In this document: positions 11,482 through 23,227 of the stretch, one piece after another
Layout of the letters: each line of letters opens with the position of its first letter
Numbering within the stretch: the first letter of the stretch is position 1
NCBI RefSeq assembly: GCF_000003605.2
Contig: NW_003149268.1
Span: 282,883 to 344,675, forward strand
Origin: Saccoglossus kowalevskii
Taxonomy: Eukaryota; Hemichordata; Enteropneusta; Harrimaniidae
Direction of reading: 5' to 3'
DNA: 61,793 nt
Notes under the pieces: generated by a model
What the model saw: only the letters and a program-made list of their open reading frames with translations
What the model was told of the DNA's origin: nothing
Database searches by the model: none
Program-made: the position numbers and the translations under genes

Positions 11482-11682
11482 CTATTTATCTGAATCCGAG
11501 CTTATGAGAAAGACTTCAACAAGTTTATTATGGACTTGATAGATGAAGCCAAAACACATAATTAGGCACGAACTATCAGCTGGAACATGGACAACTTGAC
11601 TTAAATCAGGTTGATCTGTTCTTGCAGCAGTAGAGTAGATCAGAGAACAAACTGTCCAGTCTTGATATTTATTAGGGTAACA
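11482..11682 (-). CDS. Possible terminal coding exon, minus strand
   Basis: A clean acceptor, attattttttctacactacag, precedes 66 open codons ending TAA at 11482-11484. The translation starts CYPNKYQDWTVCSLIYSTAA and ends VEVFLISSDSDK. The frame also stays open upstream of the acceptor, for 122 codons in total from 11850. Just downstream on the same strand are several overlapping AATAAA signals (about 11400-11450), which would suit a gene end. If real, it is the 3' end of a different gene from exons further left, or an alternative end. No family recognised. Confidence 0.22.
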   Translation of the reverse strand, partial: CYPNKYQDWTVCSLIYSTAARTDQPDLSQVVHVPADSSCLIMCFGFIYQVHNKLVEVFLISSDSDK

Positions 11683-12129
11683 CTGTAGTGTAGAAAAAAT
11701 AATCCATTCACAATGTGCATTGGTCCTTGCAGATGAACACACAAAAGATTTCCCTGCTCGTAAACACTCAACGAACATATGTTGGCCATGGCTCGCAATG
11801 GTGATAGAAGCGCTTAAAACTTGGCTTTGAATTCCCACCATGCCCAGCATTCAAGGTAGAAAGCAGGTATGCTTAGCATTGCACAGGGAGGGAAGCACGC
11901 AGAAAAACATGCATGCGTTTCAACTGGGCGATAAAGCTGCACATATGTAGGTAATAGATGTATATAAATGGTGGCTACATTGTAGTAGTATGACCCAGTC
12001 AAACTAGCTACTACAAATAATAAAGTGTTAGTTGTAAATTATAAAAAAAAACACTGCCTCAACTTCTGAAAACCTAATGGCAATGATGTGTCAATAAAAG
12101 TATGACAGTATTCCCTACAAAAATTAAGT

Positions 12130-13001
12130 ATATTACTTTGAACTTGGTCTCACCCAAGGCTGTGCCTCTGTACAATTAAATGGATACAATGAGAAGCCAC
12201 ATACAGGCAAGCTGACACACACAGCGCATTGTGAGCCCATAATATCAGGTCTACATTCCAGTTTATTTTCCCTTGCACCCACACAGAACACACACGTTTT
12301 AATTAAAAACATGTTTCCATGCAGACCGGAGAGAGGGGGGGGGGGTTGTTTCAAAGTGTGCACTATACATAAACAGCATTTCAAATATGCAAACCTGAAA
12401 TACATTGAACAAACCCATGAAAAGAGAAAAAAAACAAGGGGTCATTATAAGGTCATTAATGACTTCACACTGGTTCAGCCCTTGTATTGAGATTTTTAAA
12501 ATAAACCTTTTTTGACATAAAATCATCTAACAAAACAAGCTGGAAAAGTAGACAAGCAAGATAAAAAGTAAAATGTATAATAATGTACAGTATTTAATAG
12601 TTTGTTCTTATTAGGATTGTCCCAAGTCAGTGGCAGCACAGAAATCATAAAAATTATATCAACCCAAAAAAATAGCATGAATAAACGTGCAAGCACTCTG
12701 AGTAGTGGTGGCACTACATACGAGGAACCATGAATGGCGACCAATCACCTATCACAACCATACAATTGATCACTTAATCTTTGAAGAATGGGAGGTGACA
12801 TATCATCTCCGGTTTGGCTTACTTTTCCTCTTACAACAGAAAAAAACAGATAAGGCTTTATAAATACAAGAATTTCATCTCAAGCTTTTTGTCACAACAG
12901 AGTCTCAAAAAAAAAAAAAAAAAAACTCAAACAACTCAATTTACGCACACCCCAATTTCCCAAATACTAAAAATAATATATAATAATGCATTTATATACA
13001 G
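12130..13001. other. Intergenic or intronic sequence with several overlapping chance frames
   Basis: Minus-strand frames at 12133-12405 and 12523-12744 are open, and the first contains a Cys-rich stretch before a possible GTGAG donor near 12152, but neither has a convincing acceptor. The stretch also holds a G-run at about 12337-12346 and an A-run of about 18 near 12910. Confidence 0.35.
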
Positions 13002-13285
13002 AAAATGACTTGGATTTGAGAATTTCTGTAATGAATATTGTGACAGTGGCAAAGTCACTGTACAAGAAACCATCAATTACAAACAACCAAGAAATACAAC
13101 AATGTAACGCAAGCATATCACAGCCCCCTCCCCCTAAAAAAAAAGCACTCCAGCTTGATACTATGCAGCAAGTTATTTCCCTACCTGAACACAAGACAGG
13201 ACCACTACGGCATGAACTACATATGGTCGATATCGAGAAGCTTGATTTAAAGTGTGCATCACTGGAATTAGGCGACCCCTCATAA
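13002..13285 (+). CDS. Possible terminal coding exon, plus strand, unidentified protein
   Basis: gcatttatatacag gives a modest acceptor at 13001, and the following frame is open for 94 codons to TAA at 13283-13285. An ATG at 12986 would also start it, giving 99 codons. The translation is soluble and charged: NDLDLRISVMNIVTVAKSLY near the start, a PPPPKKK stretch in the middle, and LKCASLELGDPS at the end. The opposite strand is also open across the same interval (12967-13293), so one of the two is a shadow; the plus frame has the more protein-like composition. No domain recognised. Confidence 0.22.
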
Positions 13286-13289
13286 AACA

Positions 13290-14149
13290 CCACATGAATA
13301 TAGACTTCTGAATCACAAAACTGGAAAACTATTAAATTTAATGTGATGACCCGGCAGCAAAGACATACTCAAGTACTGGAACACAACTATTTACGAGAAG
13401 GGGCAAACAAAGTAAAAGTTTGTCATTCCCCAATACTAGTAAAAACAGCATTGTTCATTTTGATTTTTTTTCAATGTGCCTTTTTTTGTTTTTGCAATAC
13501 ATCTAAACCAATGAACAATTCTTATAATAACTTTTAATGAACCAATTTCGCTTTCTTCAGACAAATTATACAGCCAGCGGGTCTTTTATACGATGATCAA
13601 GTGGAGTTTATAGCCCCAAAGGGAAGAATTCAGGGGGGCATGAAGGTGAACTCTGAAAGGTGAAAATCACATTTTACGAGTTGTACTTGAAACAGAATTA
13701 GACATCTGACAAACCTATTCACTAAACACAAACTTCTTTCATATTTGGAAATGGTGTCTAGAAATCAAATATAATAACATTTATGACTATTCCAATTTCA
13801 GCTCAAAATCCCATTAATTAGACCATCCCATTGAGAGTTAGGGTGGAGAAGTCTTTGAAAATTGGGGTGTGATACTAAAAAATGAAGAAAAAAAAATTTC
13901 GGATGAACCATTTCTGCGGGGAGGAAAGAGTGGTGGTGTACCAGGTTATTTTTGTTCCCCAATTATTTTGTTTCTTTTAATAAATAGAAATCCTTTCTAG
14001 TGATCTGTTTGAAATTTTATTTATCTGCTGGATCATTCTTTTATAGCCCACCCCCAAGGATAATAATTGTCTGCCCCTTATTGGACATGAGATAATACAA
14101 GTTCTGTGATGCTTTAATAGTCCTTCAACCAACGCTGCAACACATGTAT
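13290..14149. other. Unique AT-rich sequence, nothing supported
   Basis: No array, inverted-repeat element or splice-bounded open frame was found here. Short A-runs occur near 13890. Confidence 0.4.
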
Positions 14150-15476
14150 TAGCAAATCTGAAGATAAGATCATTAAAAATCATGTCAGCCATCTTGAATT
14201 TATTCATTAAACAAAGTGATGCATATAATTCAACAACCAGAGCTTGAATAAAGATTTTACAACAGGTACCCCGTCTGTGATCAGTTCATAAAATAAGATG
14301 TGGTGTGCTGTACTTGATTTATCAATGTAACAATTTTCAACATCAATTGACATACGTCTTGAATATAGATAAAATTACATACTTTAGACAAAAACAATGG
14401 CCATTTTAGATCTACAGTAATTGTCAAAAAAAATGTTTGTTTATGTTGTTGCCTGCTAAATTTCTTTAAAACAGGCCCTGGCACATGTCAAACAATTCTG
14501 CCACCTAAACGACATCAAGTTGGTCACCTTGCTTCAAATCTACATACAATACAGATTCTACTATAACCAACTATGATTTGTCTTCGTAATGTCTAATGTA
14601 TGTTAAAAGTCTGATTGAAATCCATCCATAAATGCCATAAATGCTTGATATTTGATGATTTTTTTAGCACAAAAATGGCCACCATTCAGCCACTTTGAAT
14701 AGGATTGTCAAACCAATAAATCTGAATATCATGACAATAAATGACATGATGTATAATGAATATTCAAAATTTGAACATAGTCAGTCAAAGCATGTCAGAG
14801 ATATGGCTCTAGAAGCCCATTCATTAAAACAAAATGGCCGCCAGTCAACCATTTTGAATCTTATCTGAAAAATAAATGACATGAATCAGGAACCCGTAAT
14901 GTCTAACGTATGTACCAAGTTTGAACAAAACCCATCCATAAATGCTTGATATTTTATGATTTTTTTAGCACAAAAATGGCCACCATTCAGTCATTTTGAA
15001 TAGGATCGTCGAACCAATAAATCTGTATATCTATGACATGATGTATAATGAATATTTAAAATTTGAACATAATCAGTCAAAGCAAGTCAGAGATATGGCA
15101 TTAGAACCACATTCTTAAAACAAAATGGCCGCCAGTCGGCCATTTTGAATCTTATCTGAAAAACAAAATGATCTGCATCAAGCTCCTACAATGTCCAATG
15201 TATATACCAAGTTTGAACAAAATCCATCTGTAAACAGCCTAGAAATGCTTAATTTTGATGATTTTCAGTACAAAAATGGCTGCCATTCGGCCATCTTGAA
15301 TCAGATCAGGAAACAAATTGTGTGCATAAGTATAATGTAATGTATTATGTATGTGTGAAGTTTGATTGTGATTGGTCCAGGCATTTCTAAGATACAGGTC
15401 TGGTTGCACGCACGGACACACTGAGGTCATAACATGAGTCCCCGTTTTTGGACTGCGTTCGAACGAGGACTAAAAA
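14150..15476 (+). mobile_element. Pearl/HINE-like element with 149-bp tandem core and 3' hairpin
   Basis: The motif xxCCATxTTGAAT recurs near 14690, 14838, 14987, 15137 and 15288, a period of about 149 bp, with weaker matches near 14186 and 14399. Units alternate between two versions (caccattcag and gccagtc types), so the effective higher-order period is about 300 bp. After the core come GCACGCACGGACACA and a 3' stem-loop at 15437-15471: AGTCCCCG pairs with CGAGGACT (7 of 8), and the loop contains the palindrome CGTTCGAACG. An A-run ends the element. A GACTGACC microsatellite follows at about 15485-15530. No coding capacity, so non-autonomous. Confidence 0.7.
15121..15147. repeat. Perfect inverted repeat with YY1-like arms inside the 149-bp core
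   Basis: CAAAATGGCC (15121-15130) and GGCCATTTTG (15138-15147) are exact reverse complements around gccagtc. Each arm resembles the YY1 site (AAAATGGC). Other units of the array keep weaker versions of the same inverted pair. Confidence 0.75.
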
Positions 15477-15484
15477 TTAACGCA

Positions 15485-15530
15485 GACAGACTAACACACT
15501 GACAGACTGACCGACTGACCGACACACACA
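15485..15530 (+). repeat. GACTGACC/CACA microsatellite
   Basis: cagacagactaacacactgacagactgaccgactgaccgacacacacacaca-like sequence of degenerate tetranucleotides followed by a CA run, directly after the terminal hairpin of the preceding element. Confidence 0.85.
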
Positions 15531-15969
15531 CACATGCATACAATCAAAGTACATGGCAGTCTGATCTCAAAGCTCGCTATTTCTTCTCATTTCATCAGGA
15601 CTCACTTCAAATCTCACAACACACCTCTCCATGCACAAATACTTGTCAGGTAATTGGCAAAGAGTAAATTCACTCGAAATACCATATGGAAGCTGCATAT
15701 GTGTTTACATTGTGCAACATTGTCCTCTGCAAATAAATCGTATGCGAATGCACGTTTGCGGAAAATACACATTAAAAAGAAAATGAATACTTTGTTTTCA
15801 TCATCTTGTTCTCGTCTCTTCCACACGAAAGCAATCTAAGGCCGAAAAAAACACATTTGTATTATTTCACTGGACTATTAGCATCCAAAATTTTTTTGTA
15901 TGTACCAGCCAGCCATCAGTATACTATATGTACTTACACACGCATACGAATAAATAAAAGCAAACTTAC

Positions 15970-16052
15970 CTCACTTTGGGAACAAGAACTTGGCACAAAA
16001 TAAATGCAAGAAAAAAATTCCTGGATAATATGGAAAAACCTTCTTAAATATT
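15970..16052 (-). CDS. Weak internal-exon candidate, minus strand
   Basis: The donor GAG|GTAAGTTTG is close to consensus. A possible acceptor ends ttggtattcaatgtag, giving 83 bp read as YLRRFFHIIQEFF then SCIYFVPSSCSQSE. Another acceptor (ttatccag) would shorten it to 51 bp. Hydrophobic, T-rich reading; could be chance. Confidence 0.13.
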
Positions 16053-16757
16053 CTACATTGAATACCAACAACACATATGAAAAACCAAAAATAGTAGGAA
16101 TCCTGGGCTTTTTGGTCTCGTCCAATACATACGTATGGAGGTGAAGAGATTAGAAAACACAGGAAATCTGTGGGAAATCAAGCAAAGACGATCATCATAA
16201 TTACCTAACCTGCGACAGACGAGGCACGGAATATGATTGGTAAATTTATAACAAATCTTCAGATAAATTGTCAGTAATGACGTAGCAAGGTTGAATAAAT
16301 CTTAACATTTTGTTTGTAACACCCCCCATCCCCAATCCAATTTGCATGCAACCAATCAATTACTCAGGAAGAGAGAGAGAAAAAAACGCACTTCCTGTGT
16401 AGATTTGCAGCGATCGAAGACCAGAGAATATACTACGTAAACGCACCTTGCGTATAAATTGCGTGATACAGTACAAAATATCAAATTTCTTAGCAAGTAA
16501 TTTTTCTACTTCGCTATATGAAATAGATATTTTCTGTCAAAATTTGATTTTTTTATAAAGGCATATCATATCATATATATATGAACTATCCAGCTGGTTT
16601 TAGATTACACAATCATACAGTCCGTAGATAATTATTCCTAAATGCTGCAATTACGATAATTTTAAACAGTAAGAGATTAAGAGGTTATCAAACTTATAAC
16701 TTTCCAATGATTCAGTCATATTAATATATCTATGTTGTGAGACAGGCATAAAAATCA

Positions 16758-17002
16758 TTAACCCTTTGGAGCATCAAAGCCAATTTCAGGCACCATCCAC
16801 AAAATAGTTCCATTGATAGTTTGCTCTTTTCCAAACAAAATGTTGCAAAAATTTTCATATTTTTTGATCAAACACTAGAAGCAATGTCACATTTTGTCTG
16901 TTTGGTGGAAAATTTGGATTGAATTCAGCAAAAATTAAAGAAAATGTGAACAAATATATCCCAATTTGAGCAAGAACACAAATTTGAGGCTCAAAGGGTT
17001 AA
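16758..17002. mobile_element. TTAA-bounded MITE (piggyBac-type ends)
   Basis: The element starts TTAACCCTTTGGAGCATCAA and ends with the near reverse complement TTTGAGGCTCAAAGGGTTAA, giving about 20-bp inverted repeats with only a few mismatches, and TTAA at both edges. At 245 bp it has no coding capacity. TTAA duplication with a CCC start is the hallmark of piggyBac superfamily elements; the assignment is by termini only. Segments near 29.5 kb and 24.0 kb share the ggttaa end and similar interiors. Confidence 0.72.
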
Positions 17003-18170
17003 AACTCCTAATATTTGAAAATAAAGTATACGATTTAAATAATAAAAAACTTGAAAGAAAATATTTGAAACCTAAAAGATATTTGTTTAAATTTAAAATT
17101 CATCAAAGGTTTAATCAATAGTACAATTCTAATAAAACTTATGAAAGAATGAAATTATAATATTGTAATCAATATTTATTTTAAATTTTCAAATTAAACA
17201 TACGAGGAAAATTTTATATAATTTTTATAATTATCATTATTTAGGTTTCAAATATTACTCGACTACATATGGGCATTTCACTGAAACAAAAGTAGATGTC
17301 ATTTAATACCAATTCTTAATAGCTTTATGTACATATTATTATTGAGCTCAAAGTTTTGACTTGTGGGTTTATCGTCACAAAATTTCCAAAAGTGCAGAGT
17401 AGTGAAAACCACCTACCTGAGATAAAAAAAAAAAAAAAATAATTTATGTGTCTTCTACCAGATCATCGGTTCTTGTCAGGTAAGCCATAACTAAGTAATT
17501 TTCATTATACTGCTTGAACATTCATTTCTGTATGTGATAGAGATAACAAAAAAAAAGATAATCAGTGTATAACGAATAATGATTAGCTCTCGTCGTTGAT
17601 TCTGACAGGCTTGCTCAATGCCGATCAATTATATTAGTTTAGTACAAAAAAGAAATTAAAATTTGAAAGTGTTAGATTTTACAGTTTTAGTTCGTGTCAC
17701 GGAAAGGGAAATTGCCCCAAGGCTACAAGTTAGCAACACTGATAACCTAGCTACCCGTTCAAAGCCCCTATCAAAACCAGCCTCTGGCAGCCAATAGATG
17801 GCGTGTCTCTTTTAAAGACCAATTTATTCAATTTCATTTTCAATTTCACATAATGCCAGTACATGTGCAATATTTATTTCTGAAAAACGCCGCAAGATTT
17901 GTAATCACATTTTTCAACATTGGAGATAGAGAGAGTGGAGAGAGAGAGAGTGGAGAGAGAGAGAAAAAAAAACAGTGACTTCAAACGTAGCTAGTTAAAT
18001 GACAGACAATTGAGAGAGGGCAGGAAAACAGTAAACAGTTTTGGAAAACGTAAATGCTGCCCCCAGCTAAAGTTGCTATCCAATTAAGTAAGAACTGGAA
18101 GATTTAAATTGTTAAAACGTGGGTGGAATATTAAACAATGCAGCAAAGTGAAATCAACTTTAACCTATGT
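17003..18170. other. AT-rich unique sequence with GA microsatellite
   Basis: Contains A-runs, a GAGAGA/GTGGAGA microsatellite at about 17930-17970, and at 17462-17479 an 18-nt segment (atcatcggttcttgtcag) bounded by tgtgtcttctaccag and GTAAGC on the plus strand. That segment could be a microexon (IIGSCQ) but has no partner. On the minus strand a T-run followed by atctcag near 17420 also looks like an acceptor. Confidence 0.35.
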
Positions 18171-18764
18171 ATCATTATTTTACTGTGAAATAATTCCAAA
18201 TCCTGCGGGAAAACAAGATGAATGACATAACTTGTGTCACTCTCCCAAGACCATTTAACGGCAATTTCCCAAAAACCAAGAGAAAAATCACAACTTCAAA
18301 TTGTTGGGTATGCATGCACAGCATGCATGGCAGTACAATAAATATATATTTTGAGGTATACATTTTTTTATACCTTATAAAAACCGACATCACTTTGTTG
18401 TGTGTGCACTCCCCCCGAACAACTGCCTTTTCAAAGCATAATCACCAGGCTTTGAGTGCCACCACTATATCATGCTTTGAACAGACACTATTGCTAGACT
18501 CTGAAGCCCATTGCAATTGATTGCATAGAATGCAAACATGACTAAAACATTCCAATTGCAGCACGTTTATATATCTGTACAATTTTTTTTCCCCCAGCAC
18601 TTTCAATGCAACATATCCTCTAAAGACGATTACTACAATAGATCCACTTGGATCAGGAGCCATGGGGATTAACTTGAGAAAATTTAATTCAGTCGAGGTG
18701 CTAAAAAGCTACAATCAATGATGGCAGAAACATCAAACAAAAGCACAGTGACGTGTGACACACA

Positions 18765-18797
18765 CACATATATACACACACACACACACACACAAAA
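18765..18797 (+). repeat. CA/TA microsatellite
   Basis: cacacacatatatacacacacacacacacacac-type run ending in an A-run. Confidence 0.9.
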
Positions 18798-18799
18798 AA

Positions 18800-19700
18800 A
18801 GTCTATTCAATTCCAAAGAATAAAAAACATAACTTGAAATAGCCTACAGTAATTGGAAAAAAACTAAAATGTAACCAGACATAGTCTTCAGAACTCAGGT
18901 GTCATAAATATTCCCATAATTGTACTTTTGAGTTCAAAGGTCAGCAGGATAGTTGCATTTACACTAGAGCCCTTAATATGAGCTAGCTCACATACATGCA
19001 ACTAATTGAGTATATTTAAATGTGTGCAACTTATGCTCAAGATGCTCAGCATGTGCTAGCTCTGCGTTGTCTATGGTGGATTTAGTATCAGAGATTGTGG
19101 ATTACCACTGACCTGGCAACAAACCCCCATCAGTAAATCATACCACCAACATACACAAGTTTACTATTGCATTATGTAAAAGTCATTTATGTAGAAGTTA
19201 ATTCCGAAACGAAATGTGAATATAGAACAACATCTGTGAGAGATTACAATTAAAGTGAATCTATTGTCAGTCTGTAAATGTGTTTTCAAATGAAATAATT
19301 ATCGGTGAAATGCAATGAAATTTGGGAATTGGGACAACAGCTGTGTGGGTTAATAGAAATTGTGGTAACATCCTACTAGTACATACATTTCAATGATTGC
19401 AAAAATATATTCATTCAAAACTTTATTTTTTTATTTACTGAATAGGTAAATAAACAAAAATAAAATTCAGGGGACCCTCTGAGTCGTATTGGTATGCAGC
19501 ATGCTCAGTGAACTTAAAACAGAGTTACCCAATAAAATTTCATCTTTTGTTCAACAGCATGATTGTTTAGTGCCAATTTTTCTGAGAGGAAACACTGTTC
19601 CCATGGTTTGAAAGAAGTTCATGATACATGCATTACATACATCTAGCACTACTGCTGTTTTCCCCTGGAAATTCAGACTACATTCAATATTGTTTCTGTT
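18800..19700. other. Unique AT-rich sequence, nothing supported
   Basis: No open frame of note, array or inverted-repeat element seen in these 900 bases. Confidence 0.4.
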
Positions 19701-19712
19701 TCCCTAACCAAC

Positions 19713-20115
19713 AAGTACAATAACACCTGGGGCACAGGTCAAACCAAGTACAATAACACCTGGGGCACAGGTCAAACCAAGTACAATAACACCTGGGTCA
19801 CAGGTCAAACCAAGTGCAATAACACCCGAGTCACAGGTCAAACCAAGTACAATAACACCTGGGTCACAGGTCAAACCAAGTACAATAACACCCGGGTCAC
19901 AGGTCAAACCAAGTACTATAACACCTGGGTCACAGGTCAAACCAAGTACAATAACACCTGGGTCACAGGTCAAACCAAGTGCAATAACACCTGGGTCACA
20001 GGTCAAACTGATAGCAATAATTCTTATGTCATAGTTCAAATAGTGTTAAATATAATACTTGTATCACAGGTAAAACCAGGTGCAGTAACATTTGGGTAAC
20101 TGGTCAAGCCGAGTG
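19713..20115 (+). repeat. 33-bp minisatellite, nine good copies plus decayed tail
   Basis: Nine consecutive 33-bp units (aagtacaataacacctgggt followed by cacaggtcaaacc) fill 19713-20009, then two or three decayed units reach about 20115. Because 33 is a multiple of 3, the minus strand stays open through the array and encodes an 11-residue repeat close to LGLTCDPGVIV (frame 19704-20039). There is no splice or promoter context, so I treat the open frame as a by-product of the period. Confidence 0.95.
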
Positions 20116-20119
20116 CAGC

Positions 20120-21130
20120 AACAAATTGTGTCTGAAAACATATTCCCAAGCCTCTAAAAATGAAACAAGTAATAACCCATTTGGAAAACCATGCAGTGTA
20201 CGGTGATACAAATAATGAGAAGACTATAAATTAATCACTACTATACTATCTTGATTAGACATACAACTAGAGCGTGTCATAATAAGATCCTAATTACTTT
20301 ATCTACAAGTGTACATGCATGTGTTAAATTAAATGTTGGAAATAGGATTGATAGAGGCAATCTGATCAATTAAACCGAGGTGACTGATACGTCTATAGTT
20401 ACTGCTAATATACTAGATTATTCTAAACAGTTTTTTTTCACTTGGCTTTCTTTATTTTGACAAAAGTATTGCATCATGTTCGTTACAAGTCCCATGTGAC
20501 ATATGCAAGTGTATTTTAATATACAAAATATACTGTTAACTCGAAATTTGAATTTGCTCTGCTCAACTGTGATGACTTTGAAAATCTGAATGCAAAACAG
20601 ATTTGACACTTAATATCCACGATGCTACTTGCCAAGTTTGAAAAAAAATTTCAAATGTTTTTTTTTACCCAATTTTAACTCCAAAAATGCCTTGTGAAAG
20701 AAACACTTGACAATTTTGAAGAGATCTATTCATTCAGTTGGGCCATTTACCCAAAGCAATCATGTCTTTTTCAAACCATGAATAAGTAAGTTAATACTGA
20801 TTTGGCTAAATATCATGGGGTAATTTGATAATTATAAAGTACTGGTCAAACATTTTGTTGTTTCGGCCATGTAGATAAAAGCTGGTACATGGTAACTCTG
20901 AGCAACCCAGCTTTACACTCTACCTATATGTAATGTGTCCACATACAAAATTTGCCAATATATTAATCCATGTATTGAAACAGACTATTTTTTTAAAGAG
21001 TACCGGTAACCACCAATTAGGGTAATTATCCACATCACTGTACATTCTTTTAAAGTAAAATTTTTCAGCATCAGTTTAAAAATTTAACATAATTTTTTGT
21101 TGTCAAATTCCAGTTTGGGCAACAAGGTAA
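20120..21130. other. Unique AT-rich sequence, nothing supported
   Basis: Scattered T-runs and an isolated taccggta near 21001; no gene evidence. Confidence 0.4.
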
Positions 21131-21240
21131 CATACCGTGAAAACCCAAAGTAAAACTAAAAATATAGAAAACTTAAGGATGATTTATGTGAATAAATATA
21201 AACACAGTTGACAATATATAGTTTTATCACATTAGGGAGT

Positions 21241-21480
21241 CTATCCCAAGTAGGTTGCCATAATCTGACTAGGTTGAGTAAAATAACATGAAATTAAGCT
21301 GATAAGACTAAATATGCCTGTCTGAAAATTTACAAGAACTACAAAAGCCGTAAACATTAACTGATCATGCAATTTTTCATCATGTCTATTTTGTCGCACC
21401 CCCCTCACCATCTCCTTAAAACGGGATTTCTGTTGAGCTTCCTTTATCATTACCAGATTAACTGAAGTGGTATCATCCAT
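21241..21480 (-). CDS. Weak ORF candidate, minus strand
   Basis: An ATG-started 79-codon frame. Its first half is charged (MDDTTSVNLVMIKEAQQKSR then FKEMVRGVRQNRHDEKLHDQ) and its second half hydrophobic (FVVLVNFQTGIFSLISLISC). The contrast is unusual for random AT-rich sequence, but no splice sites, promoter or homologue is visible. An overlapping pair of open frames on both strands follows at 21538-21885. Could be a relic of a transposon ORF. Confidence 0.15.
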   Translation of the reverse strand: MDDTTSVNLVMIKEAQQKSRFKEMVRGVRQNRHDEKLHDQLMFTAFVVLVNFQTGIFSLISLISCYFTQPSQIMATYLG

Positions 21481-21999
21481 ACTCTTAACAAACTGTTAGT
21501 AAATCACTTTTCCAATGGTGAGAAAATTAAATTTAGCCTAAGAGCTCTCAATACTCATAACACTCGATATACTAAAGAAACCCCTCAATTTAATTGTGGA
21601 GTGAATTAATAAACCTCCACGAGCCGATTCCCAACTAAATGAAAATTCAATATTGGGAAAACCTCTCGGTTTTGCCACATCAGTGCACATCCCCTTTTCC
21701 CAGAGTTTATTGAATGAGGCATTTTCTACGAAGTCGGTAATTGCTGAAAATGAAATTCCTAATCTGGTGCAAATCCACTTTTTCCCAGTAATCGTTTGTG
21801 CAGTTGACAAAAGGTACTTGGAATTGTACAGCTTAAAGTGATCGCTGTTAATGCTATCGTCACGATAAAGCCATGTTGTACACAAACAGGGATATTCTGC
21901 AAAAATGGAGTGGATTTAAAAAAAACAACAGCAGATGTAACCCTCAAATTGACCGTAACTTGAAACAAATTATATACATCTCACCAAATTTGATGAAAC

Positions 22000-23227
22000 C
22001 ATGGCAAATTAAACAAGTTGTCTAAAGAGAAACAAAAGGATATATTAAAAAAAAATCATCTTAATTGGAAGCTCCTCAGATCACTATTTGACTGCAAAAT
22101 TAGAATCGAGAATCTAAGCATACAGAAAACCTGATTAAGTAAACGCTGTTTTTTTCCTCCCTTGCTATTACTTGCACTGCCAATCTACAGAATGCAAGGG
22201 TAAATTATCTCAATGCCCACAGCTGAGCCGAGGCAGTGGAGAAAATTGATCAAATTTAGCGCGAGAGAGAATACAATTGCCAGCGAAAACTACCAGCCAA
22301 TTTCCAAACACTGAAAAAAGAATAATATTAATGAAGTCACAGAAGAAGGTCTCAATAATCGGCGGATCACAAGCATTCACATGGAAAAACGACGCACAAT
22401 TATGTCGGTAATTGAATTGAGATGACAGTTATATTTGATGCGACATGCACGGGATGCCGATTTATCTGCCGTTATTAAAAATTCTAAATATTTTGACAAG
22501 TGTCACGAAACTAAATGTTTAACAGGAAGTAAATTAACATACATAGATGAGCGCATGTAATAAATAAGATACATGGAGTTAGACAGATGTCAGAACACAA
22601 GTACCCACAACCCCACTTTCACACAGGGGAGTATTTTACTTTAGAAACTAAAATACAGTGACTTATGAATAGTAAATGTATGCGAGACAATTGACTCTCT
22701 TTTCCATCTGACATTTAATGAAATAATAACAATATTCTAGCATGAGACAAAGGATGGAGCGTCTGATGTAATAATATTCGTGTGCTTTCAAATAAATTAA
22801 TAATAACTTCATGCATAAGACATTTAATATCGACAGAGAATGAAAATGAAGTGAGTAGACTAGCTGGAAGGTTCAAATGACATACAGTACAATCAATATT
22901 TGAAAACAACAATTTTTGCGAGGAGGTTACGGGGGTGGTGTGTGAGGGTACTACGACTTTTCACAAGGTAGTGAACACAGAATTGTGGGACACAGAAAAC
23001 AAATGTTTAAAATGGATTTAATTTCAAGACATTCTCCCATCAATCGTTACATCTGATGAAGAGAGAGAAGAAAAGGATCAGAAAAACTCTGTTATTGCTT
23101 TACTGTTAGTGTTACCATAGTAACGCATACATTCATGTAATTGGCAGAGGTCGTCAATGATTTAAATGATCCAGTAGAAAATAGATGCAATTTTTGGTTT
23201 ATGTGCTATTCTTTTAAAGATGCAATG
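22000..23227. other. Unique sequence, nothing supported
   Basis: No array or splice-bounded open frame. A short G-rich stretch lies near 22921-22950. Confidence 0.4.

Noticed and set aside
13977-14207. 76-codon minus-strand ORF starting near MADMIFNDLIFRF
   Set aside because: The start coincides with the ATGGC motif that marks units of the 149-bp element, so it is probably a decayed unit.
18218-18663. Opposed ORFs of 100 (+) and 73 (-) codons
   Set aside because: They overlap each other and lack splice or promoter context.
21136-21155. 20-nt minus-strand microexon between a good acceptor and GTATGT
   Set aside because: Too short to test, all frames open, and no neighbouring exon to join.
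21538-21885. 115-codon minus ORF overlapping a 62-codon plus ORF
   Set aside because: Both strands are open over the same bases and neither has a start context, splice site or distinctive composition.
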